Assembly: GCF_023856365.1 (NCBI RefSeq)
Contig: NC_064543.1
Span: 2,625,952-2,689,951, forward strand
Direction of reading: 5' to 3'
Source of the DNA: Brienomyrus brachyistius
Taxonomy: Eukaryota; Chordata; Actinopteri; Osteoglossiformes; Mormyridae
DNA length: 64,000 bases
Each line of letters opens with the position of its first letter. Positions within the stretch are counted from its first letter, which is position 1. Below are positions 39,701 to 53,000 of this stretch, piece by piece. The position numbers were made by a program, and so were the translations under genes. The notes beneath the pieces were generated by a model, which ran no database searches, was not told the DNA's origin, and was given only the letters and a program-made list of their open reading frames with translations.

Positions 39701-42700
39701 TGGATTCTAAGTAGATATATGTAAATGTGTGCTGTGCATTATTTTATTTCACCCCTGTATGTGGTAAATAGACTGCCACCCCCAGAACAGCATAATGTCG
39801 GATGAATCGCAACTGTCGGACATGTGCCTTTAATAATGTTAGTAATGCAGCGTGTCAGGAACACACTGCTGTAGGTAATGGGGTCTTTCCCATCTGACAC
39901 GTTGACTTATTAATTCTGACACAGTCCATTTGCAGGTCCTAAAGTCCAGTTGCTCACTGATTTCCCACTTGCCAGTTAATACAGCCTTTTGGATTTGCAG
40001 CCATTAATCCTGTTAAACGTAATTTAATGTTAGTTCCGATATTTTAACCACTTGCTTTCTCTTTTCACTTAAATTCTAAATTAGTGCCTTTATTATTAAG
40101 ATGAAATAGTACCAGTCACTTATTTTTGAAATATTACTTTTGAGGTAGTTATTGGAGTGATACAGTGCATAGTACTGTTGCCTTACATCTGAATTTGGGG
40201 GTGCAGTGCAATCATCTCCAATTATTTTAGTAGTTGTGTTTATGGCTCTGGAGCTGCTAAGTTTGGATATTGAAAAAGTTTAAACATTAGCTGGCAATAT
40301 TCGATTGACACATTGGGTCAATGCCATTATCTAGATTTTTTTTTTCCCGGATGATGATGATATATTAACTGATATATCGTGTATCTCTAAGGCTAACATT
40401 ACTTAGCTAGCTAATTAGCTACCTCAGAGTCTTAATAAATATTAGTGAGCCTTCCCCCGCAATCATACATTTTGGATATTTGCGTGTGCGACACGTTTTG
40501 TAAATTCTTTACTTGCTTCGCCACATTCCTTGATTATTTCAGTAATGTATCTTCTAGTGGCTTGTCCTGATGAGGGTCACAGACGGGCCTGGACCCTAAC
40601 TATGCATCGGAAGGCTGTGGCATTTCCCGGATGGCATGTCAACGACTGGTTTTATTTTATTTTCATTATGAGTTTGTTGGCCTTTATACACCTTGTTCAC
40701 TCAAGTATTTTGAGTGTTCACCTTTACAGTGTTGCTCATTTATTGATATCCCTTCGGTAAAATGGCTGTGTTGTACCCCCATCATAGAAAATCTTGGGGA
40801 AAAGCCGGAATGAAACTATGTGCTTTCTGTGTACAACAGTAAAAAATGCAGTAGGACCAAACTTATTTCGGAGGGGGGTATACAGGTGTTCTCCTAATTC
40901 ACATCTGACAGGATACGCAAGGAATACAACATGGAATTATATGTATTGTGCACCGTAATCCTTCGGAATGAAAGCAGTACCCTGAGGATTTAGTCTGTGT
41001 GTGGGATCCCCTTGCCGTGTGAGTCCCATGTGCCACCAACACTGGCTGAATCGCATCCAGATTTCATTCTTGGAACAATTAGAACAATTAAGATGCATTT
41101 TCCTTTGAGTTACATGGAAATCTCATTACTCTGTGACTGAGATGTTTGCGAACATGGGTTTATTTATGTTATTCTTTATTTCTCCCTTTGTGTATAGTAA
41201 TTGTGTGGTATTTGATGATGATGATGAAACCCTTTATTGCTGTTGCAATACACCATGTGACTAGTCACAAGTACCAGCGAGAAAACTGGCCATCAACCTG
41301 ACCATACATCTACGTAAACATCACAGTATAGGGGGAAGACGGGGGCAAACAGAGGGGAAAAAAAAGAACAGAATTACATGAGAGAGGAGGAGAATAAAAA
41401 AAACCAGCCCCCAAACTGTACTCCAGTTATATACCCGTAATAGTGCCATTTACATTTTTTGTTGATTATTAATTTATCTGGGTTTCTCAATCCCAATCAC
41501 ACCTTCCTTAGTGAATGAAATATTTGACACTGTCATGTTTACATAAGCGGAATGATTTGTGCAAATGTTCAGTGAAAATGGTCTCTGAACCCGTTTTGCT
41601 GAATAGGCACCAATTTTCTGTTGGTTTTGGAAAACTTGTACAATACAGGCAGTAGAATTGAAACAAGCGCTGCATGTTGAATGGTTCAACCATGCAAAAA
41701 TACTTTGCTACAATGGTTATCAGAGTAGATCTCTGACTTGGAATGTGTTCTTTTGAGAAAGCAAATGTAACTTCCAGAAAGAAATGTGCAGGGTATGTTT
41801 AAAGGATTTTCCACAGTGTTCATGGTCAGATTGAATCAATTGGAATCCGGCATTGGGAAGCTACCTGGAACAGGGTGTAATGTAGTATTCAGACAACCTC
41901 CAACTCACACAGCTGCTGGCTAAAGAGTACCTCAAGGATTCCTTTTTGGACTTTGACTCAATCTGTTAATCAAAAATTGTGTTGTAATATTGCCAAGGGG
42001 GGTGGTGGCATGTTTGCTCAGGGGGTATCACTGTTCTGTCATGGTGTTAAGGTTTGGATCCTGCCTGCACTCTGCAGGTGTGGAGTTTGGAGACTATTTG
42101 GAGACTTTAAATCACCCGTGAAGTGTGTTTTTGAGTGTGTGCATGTGTCTACAATTGACTAATATCACTCAGGATGTACCTGATGCCCTGTGCTGCCTTA
42201 GATAGACTTCAGGCCCTCCACAGCCCAGCTGAAGTGGAGGGTGGATGGATGGATGGATTTTGTAGCAAGATTATGGAAGATGGATAGAAGATTATGTAGC
42301 AGTAAAAGGTTTAAAAACAAGGACTGGGCAGATTCTTAAATGACTCAAATTGGGCTGATGTCATGCGGTCTGTGACAACTGGAACACATCTCATATATGT
42401 TGCATGACACGAGGGGTCTCATGGATAATGGTGTCCTAATGTGAGAGGATGTGTGTGTTTACTTAGAGGCCTCCATATATTCACATCACTGCATTGCTGC
42501 GTTCAAGGAGGAAGATGGAATTCTGGGATGTATTTCAATGTACACATAACCATGAACCTCTAGTTTTCACAGTTTCCCGTTTTGTCACATTTCACACTGA
42601 TCACAAGCCATTTTTTTAATTTTCTAGTCCTTGTACAGCAATGATTTAATGTGCAGCCTAACCGGATGAGATGGCCTGAATCTATTTTTGTTTCTGATGA

Positions 42701-43992
42701 TGATGATGATGATGATATTTGAAACAATATTTGTACAGATGGTTCTGCAGACAGATAATAATGTGATTCTCTTGGTTGGCAGCTACACCAAATTGATCCT
42801 TTCGTAACTTTGCTCTTTTAATACAAAGACTGTCCCTGGTTCAGTCACTCATAGAATCTCCTCTGTGTATTGTTCTGTGTTTGAGTCAGACCTGTGCTTA
42901 CTGACTGCTTCACTGATCTCAGCCTGTCAGAATGAGGGGAGCGTAGTACTGTTGAAATCGGGCTACTGTTGTATGTCATTGTCAATGCTTCATTTTGAGC
43001 TGTATGCATGATTGTCTTTCCACGTAATTACCTTTGGTTCACTGAAACTTTAGAACAACAGGATGGATGGGTTAGCCAGCCGTCGGATGGGGTCTTCACA
43101 GCACGGTGCAGTGAGCAGTGCGAGAATCGTAAGAGTTTGATGAGAAGGCATTGATCTGTTGATGTAGGCATTTTTGGCTACGTTTGGGACGACACGCATA
43201 GGTGTTCTTTCCCTGGACCGTATTTTACATCAGTCGCAAATATAGCCCATCTTCCAAAAAGGTTTCTATATATTTTTTCTCTCTGTGCTTGGAAGTATTC
43301 CCACTTGTGCTGCTAAGAATTCTCTAGAACATTTCTCTTGCATGCTAGGCTCGTCTCCTTGGTGTCGACCTGTTCGCGTTAACCTCTGAAATCAGTCTGT
43401 ACTTCAGCTCTCTCCTATGTTCTGTATGTCTATCTGTAGTCTCAAGCTACTAGAGCCTGTTAGCAGCATTTATGTCGTCCTCTAACCCACACATCCTGAG
43501 TGTGGCGACTGGAGTGTTTCTATGAGGCCTGTTAGTGTTTTATAGTGGGATTTGTTTGATTAGCATATTCCTCCTGTTTCTTGAAGCCCCCGGCCATGAG
43601 GCCCTCTACGCCAAGCTGGGGTGGTGGGTTTGGGCGCTGGTAATCATCAGTCACAGATATTAAGCCATCAATAAGGTGACTTGGCCCGTGGCATCCCCTG
43701 GGGAGAGTGCAAGGAGGCTGCTGGCTTTCAGAGGCTGCTGTCTGAACATGCCACTTCCGTGCCGTAATGCGATCCGAGTCTCATCGCTGCGGGGGATGAG
43801 ACGTTCGCTCTCCGCGAGACCCGTTATGGTCGGCTCACGGCGCATGTGCAAAATGTGCCATTGCACACGTTTTAAGAGCAGAACAACCCCTTTTGTAAGG
43901 ACAGCTGTTCCATTGTCATTCTCTGATGTGTACATGTACCATTGCACTAACGTGAAATGCCATTCAATAAATTCTGTTTGTGTGAAGCCAAA

Positions 43993-44090
<98 letters not shown>

Positions 44091-47000
44091 ATGTATATAT
44101 ATGTGTGTGTATGTATATATATGTGTGTGTATGTATATATATGTGTGTGTGTATGTATGTATATGTGTGTGTGTATGTATGTATATGGGGACCTTCTTGC
44201 TACCTTAGTTTTCAATAGATTCAAAACGCATATGCAGTACAGGTCAAATGAATAATTTCTGACAAATTTTGATATAAAAATGTTATCAAATGCAGCATTC
44301 CTGCAGTGAGATTCTGACCTTGCTTAAATAGGGAAAAGTTTACTTTAACTGTATTGTGTACTTTTGTAAGACAGAAGCTCACGACTCCCTACACCCCCCA
44401 AAGTAGTTTTATGCTGTTTTATTCATTCCTTTGGCTGACTTTTAGAGAAAGAGACAAAATGCTGACTCACTGGTGATTGTACTGAAATACTCGTGTTTAT
44501 GAGAGAGAATTCCAGCTCAGGAATGCTCAGGAGTAAATCTCCGGAATAAAAATGGTCTGAAATGCTTCACCGGCCTGTTTACCTTTCTAATTCTCACTGC
44601 AGTAACCTTTTCATATTCCTTTACTCTGCACTTTATCAGTGAATTTTTCTGCTTTGTGTAGAATGCACTGGTAGCATGTGTAACTTTATGGCTTTTCTGC
44701 GGTTCTTGATCTTCTGGTCAATCTGCTTTTAAACGTTGTTTAAAACAATTTTGAGGGTGCTCTGTATGAATAAGGAATATTTTGATCGCTTTTAAACCAT
44801 GTTGCCTTTGACCGCTGGACAACTCTGCAAGAATTCTGGTTTCAGTATCAATTAAAGTACATAATTTGAAATATGGAGTAAATGAAAACTATTGCGTACT
44901 TTGCATGTTGTAGCCTACACCAATTTTGGCTGTTTTTGCCAAAGTTTCTTGTCCTTAAGATGTTAAACTTGTTTAGTGTTATGCTTTATGTTAACTTAAC
45001 GACTGTCATTTATAGTTTACTGTCAATATAACAGGAAATTTGCTTAACCAAAGCATTTAATTAAATGTCTTGTTTTTAATGGGTTTTCCATGGTTTAATG
45101 TCTGACTCTTCTGTGGCTGATATATAGTTGGTTGTTTGAAACTTTTAATCAAATGTTCATGAATGTTTTCTACTGCATATGTTCAGATGAAGTGCCTTGC
45201 ATAAGACATTCCAACAGATTTCCACCTGACGTGAACCAGAAACCTTCAGATTCCATTTGGTGTTATTTCACAGATACTTCATTTGGATTTTCCAGGGAAC
45301 AGTCCCTTTTTAAAAGAGCTTTTCATACATTTAGATGTATAAATTGCTCTTTGGAGTTCATTTGAGTGCAGTTTGTATCATTGTTTTCTGAATGCAGTTC
45401 TGGTCTTACAAACGCGATCGGCTCAATGGCAAGCATAACATCAGAGGCACATAATTGAGCAGCTGTTAAAAATGAAGGCTAAACAAGATTATCAGATCAA
45501 GTGCTCACTTGGGATTGAGCTGCCATGGGTGAATAATGTACTTGTGCACTTGTTTTTGTTTTATCTGCAGAGCAAGAAAACTCACATACCCTATAGGGAC
45601 AGCAAGCTCACTCGACTGCTAAAAGATTCTTTGGGGGGAAATTGTCGCACCATCATGATTGCTAACGTTAGCCCTTCAGCTTTGTCGTACGAGGATACTT
45701 ACAACACACTCAAGTATGCCAACAGAGCAAAAGAAATCAAGTCCTCTGTAAGTATTGACTTCTCTCATTGGTGAATGTTTTTTAATCCCTAGCTATTCTG
45801 TGTCAAGATTGCATTTACCTGATTATTATATGTGTAATGTAGCTGAAGAGCAACGTGGTCAGCCTGGACAGTCACATCAGTCAGTATCCAGTGATCTGTG
45901 AGAAGCAGCGAGCCGAGGTAATTACGGAGCTTATTCCCTTTTGTCAATAATTAATCATTACCAAGCAGGTTAATGTTGTTCTTCACCTACCTGTTTTGGC
46001 ACTGGGAGTTATGCATCCTCTCACATTTTTCTAACTGGGGACGGCAATCTCTCGTTCCGCAGATCATCATGCTGAAGAAGAAGTTGAAAGAGTATGAGGA
46101 AAAATATAGTTTGGCTCCAGCGGCTTCAAATCCTGTGGCAGTCCAGAAAGAAGCTGAGGTTAAAAAGTGAGTCCTTCCAATCTTTGGTTTTTGTGTCCAG
46201 TAGTGATGAGAACGAGACCACCTACATTATGTCCAATTTAAGACCAAGGGAGGCGAGTCTGAAAAGTAAAGTTGTATTACGTAAGCATGGTCTTAAGAGA
46301 TGAACCAGTAACCGGGGTTAGCCACCCCCCACCCTGATACCGTTGTGATTAGAGTTGCCACTGAAGAAAAGGGGCTGCTACAAAGTAATAATATTTTCAG
46401 GTAGGAATCACTCCACATTAAACTGTACTCGTTACATTTTATGTGGTTAGGGATACATGACAAATACACGATAAAATGACACAATGTTTTATAGTACAGG
46501 ATGATAACGTAAAGTACGGCTCTATAATGGCAAGCTTCATTGACATCTTGTCTGTTCTAAAGGGATTTCCAAGGTAACATTGCACACTCGGACCACCTCT
46601 CCAATAATAAAATAAAATTAATATACAACCAATGCAATGAAAGTGAATAATAATTTTGTTTAATTTTATTTAGTGGAGTAGGGGATATGAGAGAACTCTA
46701 AAATTATGAGTCCGAACCATAGTCTGAGGGTAGAGTAGAATACCGAGTTACTGGGGAAAAAACTCGGTGACGTCCAGCTGTCAAAATATGCGTTTTGTGG
46801 TGAAGTTCTGCCTCTTCAAAAAGGGGTTGATGTTAGGCTATTGTTAACATAAATATGGTACCTTTTACAGGTGTGTGGTTTGGAACAGAACCAAGGGCTT
46901 AGACCTCTGCTTTAATATCAACATCATGTATAATTAACAGGATCTCCTGATTCCCAAGTCATTGTTCTGGTAAACAGATTCATCAATAACTCTGTAGAAT

Positions 47001-50000
47001 ACGACAGCTATCAGTTTCATTTTGTTTGTCCTGAACTGCTGCCCTATGCGTTTGTGAGCTTTAAGAAAAAAAGTAGATAAAATAATCCAACCACCTGTTT
47101 GACGCCACACTGCTTCCCAGGGGACCGAGCTTTGTGACCAGCGGAGAAACCGCAGAATGAACCGGCCTGTCAAATTGCTGAGGTGCCATGAGTGAAATGT
47201 GATTTGTTTAGGACAGATTAGCAAGGACAGCTTGTGTATACCTTAGCCGCCTCCCACACGTTCAGTTTGGCGGCATCAGAATTCGCAGTGATCATGCTGG
47301 AGAGAGCGGCTGCTTTCTCACATTATAAAAAATTAAGGAGTGTGGCAAGGCCACTACGGCTCTTGCTTCAAGGGGGTTGGGTTTAGAAGAACAGTTATAT
47401 CCCTGCAACAATTTCCGTGCTTATTTATTTTTTTCCCGGAAAGTTGTGAAGCAAATGGCATTTCTGAAAAAGAAAACTTTTAATTTCATGGATCAGTCTT
47501 AATATCCTGCAGTGTATTATCAAAACATTAGGGTTCCAATAACTTGAGTACTTGTCCCCCACCAAATGTTAATATGACAGCCAGTTGAGATATTTAGATG
47601 TCTCTCCATTGTTCCAGTTAACAGCTATGTTTTCATGTGATATTTATGCATAGCAAGGAACGATATAAGGGTTAAATACTGTAAAACTATGCATGTATGT
47701 GGTTTAGAAATATTTGAATGTTAGGCAAGCCATCTTAAAAATGTCCGGATAATTAAGTTTGGCTTTTAAACTCAGATGTAATTGTGCTAATCTCTCGTTC
47801 TGAATCATTAATAACAGTATAATAGCTGATGAGTCATAAATGTAGCTGCCTGTTATTCATGTTCAGTCGCCGTTTAGAGATGCTTCAGCCAAAGAATTTT
47901 ACGGCTGTTGAAGCCCATCGGTGCGCCTCGTATGTCGACAGGGTGGTGGAGTCTCTGCAGAGCGTATTCTTCGACCGGGCCCAGATCCGGCAGGACTCCC
48001 TATACTTGGAGAGGCAGCTGAAGGAGAACGAGCTGCGACGGCACCAACGCGAGGAGATCCACCAGCAGATCCAGCTGCTTTGTGACGGGGACAAGGCAGA
48101 GAAGGTGCATTTCCAGGCCATAAGAGTCAGCACACTTCTAAGAAAAGTGCAGAAGGGACTGGTGTGTCTGATACCAGGCCATAAAATCACACAGCGCGAT
48201 GGTGATGTAAAGGACATAGTCGTTGGTATAGCAAAAATTAAACTCCTTTCATTGTAGGACTTTGACCTGTTTGTTCTTTTAGATAGACCTATGCTGTTGA
48301 ACAAAACTTCAGCTTTTGGGTCAAAATTGAAAGCAATCAAAAATAGTAATTCAGATTATGTGTACTTACCAGGGTTATTGGAATACTTTAACTAACTTGT
48401 GGTTTTACGTGTTAAGATGGCATCTTTTTCAAGCATCAGTGAGGCCTGGGAACTCTTGGAGATTTAACACGGTCACAGTCTTGACTTACTAACAAACCGT
48501 CTAATGTCATCACAGTCTGCACACAGACCGTTGAGAATGTCATAAATAACTGCATCCTCCTTCAGGAGACCTGCAAACATGAAAGAAGGCTGGCCTCCCT
48601 GCTGACCCACCGAGAACACATCAAGAGGCGACTGCAGGAAGTCGAGCAACGCTTCCAGGAAAACGAGAGCTGGCTGCACCGCGTGGAGAACGAGATGAAA
48701 CTCCTGGCCGAGGAGGGCCAGGTTCCCCGGGTGAGGGCGGGGCCGCTCCAATCGGGCGTGGCCGTGATCCGCCCGGGTGTGCTGCATTTATCGCAGAGCA
48801 GTCCTGTGCTGTGGAATTGCCGAATGTCAGCCGATTAACCTTTAACGAGCTCTGGAACCTTGCTGGTGCAGATTCTCCATGTGATAACTGGTTTGTTTTT
48901 CAACTTCTGCTGTCCCTTTAATTACAGCAGTGTTTATTTTGGAGTTTCTTGTGAATCGGTCGTAGCTGCCCCCTCCCACAGCTAGTTACCTCAAGTTATG
49001 CCCGTATCTGTTGTTCCCCCCCCTTTTTTGTTATCCCGTTTTCTAGGAAGATTCATGGAACTGTGACTCACTTCCTGTTGCACCCACAGTTGGTAGCTTG
49101 GATCTGGGTGCTGTAAATTGGACCGGGTTACTCAGGAAGTGCATTCTAAGAACATAAAACATGCCTGTTGTCTTTACAGCGTTCGGGTTTGTGGTGGAGC
49201 AACCTCCGATTAATCAGCTCTATTATCATTCCTTTCCTGCGTTTGTTTTGATTTCCGGCAGGTTCTCCAGAAAGATCGACAGTGTCACACACTGCAGTTG
49301 CAAGTTGAGGATCTGAAGCTTCAGATGAAGCATGCGACTCACCTTATTGGCCTCCAAGATCAGGAAAAGAGTTGGATGCAAAAGTAAGAAACATTCGGAG
49401 TTTTCTGTCCTTACAGATGGAAAACTGTAGCCATTGTTTTATACAGCCTTTAGACAAATGGAGTGACTCTGTAGAATGCATTGTGGCACAAATTATCACT
49501 TACATACCCCAAGGAAGATTCTGGAAAATGTTAAGACGTTATTTGGTGTTTTCCCTGTAGTTTAATTTTATATGCACACACAGGTCTTGTAGTTTTGGGG
49601 TTTTTGTTCTTTTTGATGCCTGATGGGGTTGGTGAGATCTCTCTCCCTCTCCCTTCCAGGATGATGGGCACCTTACTGCCAGCATTTCGCAGGCAGTACA
49701 GTGCACTGAAGGCCTCTGGGCTGAACAGCGCAGAGAATGACTCCGACTATAAAGCTGTGCAGCAGCTGGTCCTGAGGGAGAGGGGCGTGGCTTGGGTGGA
49801 CCAGCCTGTGGACAAGGCGTGTGAGGAGCCCCCATACAACCAACAGGAGCTCACCTCTCTGCTGTCTTTCTCTCACCTGGTGTGCCATCCGAGCACCCCG
49901 TGCAGTAAGTGGAGCCTAACCGCGTCAATGGCCCTGTAGCTCACTGAAAGGTATCAAGGAGAGCAGAGCATGAGAGCAGCTTTTGATTTGCCTCCTTGGT

Positions 50001-53000
50001 GTTGGTCGCTTTAGGCTTCAGCATGAAGCTGTGTGATCCTCCGCACATACCTCCGACACGGGTGAACACAGTGTGACTTTAAGGTTTAGTGACGAGCTCC
50101 TAAACGTCAGTTGACGCAAGCTATTTGTTCCTGTTATATTTAATTTCGGTTCTTGCTGCCCCCTGATTATAATAAATGTTTGCATGTCACTTCTTGGTGA
50201 ATACTGGTCCCTATATTTCAGGTGGGGAGCAACTCGGCCAGAGGGTCTCTCTCAGCCAGTGTCCTGCCCTGTTAGGAAACGGTATGTGTGGTTTTTTTTT
50301 TGGTCCTTACTACTGCCTTTGTGAGTAATAATTTTAGTACATAATGAATTATTTAAAAGTGAACTGTGCTTTATGTATCATGCGATGAGACAATATTCAT
50401 GACTGTATTGATGAAATTTTCCTTCTGTGAAATGCTAAGGCATTACCTAGGCATTTTATATTCTCCAATCAGTAGTGACCAGAGTTCACCATGAAATGCA
50501 TCTTATTACTTGTTAGTTCCGTAGCTAAATGTCATATTTAAATAAGAGCTCAACTGAGATGTTAAATTTTAAAGGTAAAGTAGAGAGTTTCTGAAAATTA
50601 TTGCAAGTTCGGGAAAGCTGATCTTCAGCATCGCAAAGCAATAAATTATGAGTTCTAACTGTTTTTGCAACTGTAATGTAAGAAACAAAGTCAATGATGA
50701 AAACTTTGCTGAAATCAAGTCTTGGCATTTCTTGACTGGCCCTGAGGTCCTGCTCACAATTTACTGGTTCTGTTTACACACAACACATTTGTCTGCTTGA
50801 TGTTGCCATGGTTACTTGCACCTAGGAATTTTGCAGGCAACACAATTAGTCTGGACTTTCAACTCTTTCTGCAAATGTTTTTTTTAGAATATAGCTATTA
50901 AAGACCTCATGAAACCCTTCAAGTTGGCATCATTTGTGTGCTATTGAATAGGACGCTTGACTAGTTTACGGTTGAAATATTAACTGCTTATGACTTTGTG
51001 TTACGCTGATTTATATTTGTGTAAGTTCTCTGAGAAATGTTGGCTCATGAGTAGCCCCACGACGACATGGGGAGAACATGCAAACTCCACACACATGTGA
51101 CCCAGGCGGGGACTCGAACCCGGGTCCCAGAGGTGTGAGGCAACAGTGCTAACCACTGCACCACCATGCCACCCCTCACTAGTCATTATTACCTTATTTT
51201 TCTGTTGTTTGTTGACGTGATGTATTCGTTTTTATGTGATTCTAATTGATACTTGAGCTATTTATGGCAAAGTGAGACTTTTCATTGCAAGTCTAGCCTA
51301 ATTATTCTGTATTTAAAAAATACAGCAATTTGATTAATTGTGTAATTGCAATGAATCTTTTATTACTTGCAGTCTGTAACTTCATTCATTTATTGTAGTC
51401 CTTTGTGTGTGCTGCTTTGGCCCTGGAGGTGTACCCACACTGTCCACTCTTTGCCTCTGTATGTGAAGCTGGCCCCCTTTCGGCTTCTTTGGAAAGCTCA
51501 GCAGTAGGAAAAATAGGGTTTGCTCTTCAGTCCAGATATTGTTGGAGGCAAGACAATGATCTGTTAATATTTTGATTTTGTTTGATTTAAAATGAATTCA
51601 GTAATTTAACTTTTTTTTTTTATTATTACACTTTGAGTCATAGGTGAGACCTTTTAATACTTGAGTAGATATACTTTGTCTTACTTTTGTACGTTGCATA
51701 TTAATTTTATTTCAATGCAAAAAATGTGTGCTTTCCCAAAGTTTGGGAAATCGCTTCCAGGTTTGAAGTTCCTGGGCTGTCTCAGCCAGGAACTCTTGAA
51801 GTTCCTGGCCACTTTCGTCTGTCACTTTTCCACCACACAACGGGAACTGTGACCTTAATGCTAAATAAGCATGAAACTGACCAAAAATATTGTAGGTTGA
51901 ACTTGGAATGTAATTTTGTAAGCAAGGAAACTAGACCGCAACCCAAAAACAACAGAGCTCGAACAAGGCATGTTGTTATATTCATTAGTTAATGAATGAG
52001 GGGGGATTGATTGTGCAGTCCAGGAATCATGTCTCGTACAAATTTGTTTTTCTGAATGCAAACACTGAAATTCTTGGAGACCAAAAATGTAGCTTGTCAA
52101 ATAATATTTTAAGTAATTAGCACTGGTGTTACAAAGTAGCCTAAACATATATGCTCAGACCATTCCTTTTGGCCTGTGTTATCTCATTATTGGCTTAGCC
52201 ATTGCAAGCTACAATTATTACAATTATAAATTTGGTTTATTGAAATGATACGACTACATCTCAAGCCAGATTGCTTGACATCAACAGCTACCCTAGAACC
52301 CATTTTACTTCACCGCATGAGAACTTGGAAAGTCACACCCATTCCAGACATATTTGACCAAATCATGCCAAGTGTGACTTGACATCTGATAAAATTAACA
52401 TTAATAATTATGGTTTGTAAACGCATTGACATCTGGAAGTCGTTTTCAAATTGTTGCACCCTATCAGGTAGCAGGGTGAAGCAGAGTTTACATTATCTTA
52501 CAGCCTGTAACAGTAAACAAACACAAGCACAGTGCATTCGCACACACAAATCTATGTTAAATGATGTGTGCATGTATTGTGGCTTGTGTACGTCTTTAGC
52601 AATAAGAACACAATGTTAAGTTTCGTGTTGTAGCACTTGCGATGCATTTGTTAGCTTTCTTTGCAATGGATGCAGTACTGTAGCGGTGATCTAATGTCAA
52701 ACTTCGCAAAGAAGTTGTCACATAATACCTGAAATGGAATTTATCACTTGTTGAATGGATATTGTCTTCAGTCAGAGGTCCAGACTAACCAGTCTGCGAC
52801 ATCATGGCATAGCATTATCTCAGGGACGTATATTTCAAAAGAACCTTTAAACATCAAACCTGGGATAGTAAGTGGCATGATTGTGACATCTGACTTGACA
52901 TCACCCAGGGAGCCTATTTTTAATACAGTGTAATCTACAGGAATAGTAACTCATGCATGTATTAATAGGCCACCAAAAATATGTGATTGAAGGAATTTGG

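Larger units (their letters stand above)
39464..45570 (+). other. kif18a intron 5 (6.1 kb)
   Basis: It holds an old SINE (42003-42262), short GAT runs near 41216 and 42699, a long TA/TATG microsatellite (43997-44186) and otherwise unassigned sequence. A segment at 41228-41425 resembles a retroelement 3' region but was not identified. Confidence 0.7.

Noticed and set aside
43957..44224. Frames coding Tyr-Ile runs
   Set aside because: Direct products of the TA/TATG microsatellite.
47885..48340. 151-codon minus-strand frame
   Set aside because: Antisense shadow of kif18a exon 9, which has homology on the plus strand.
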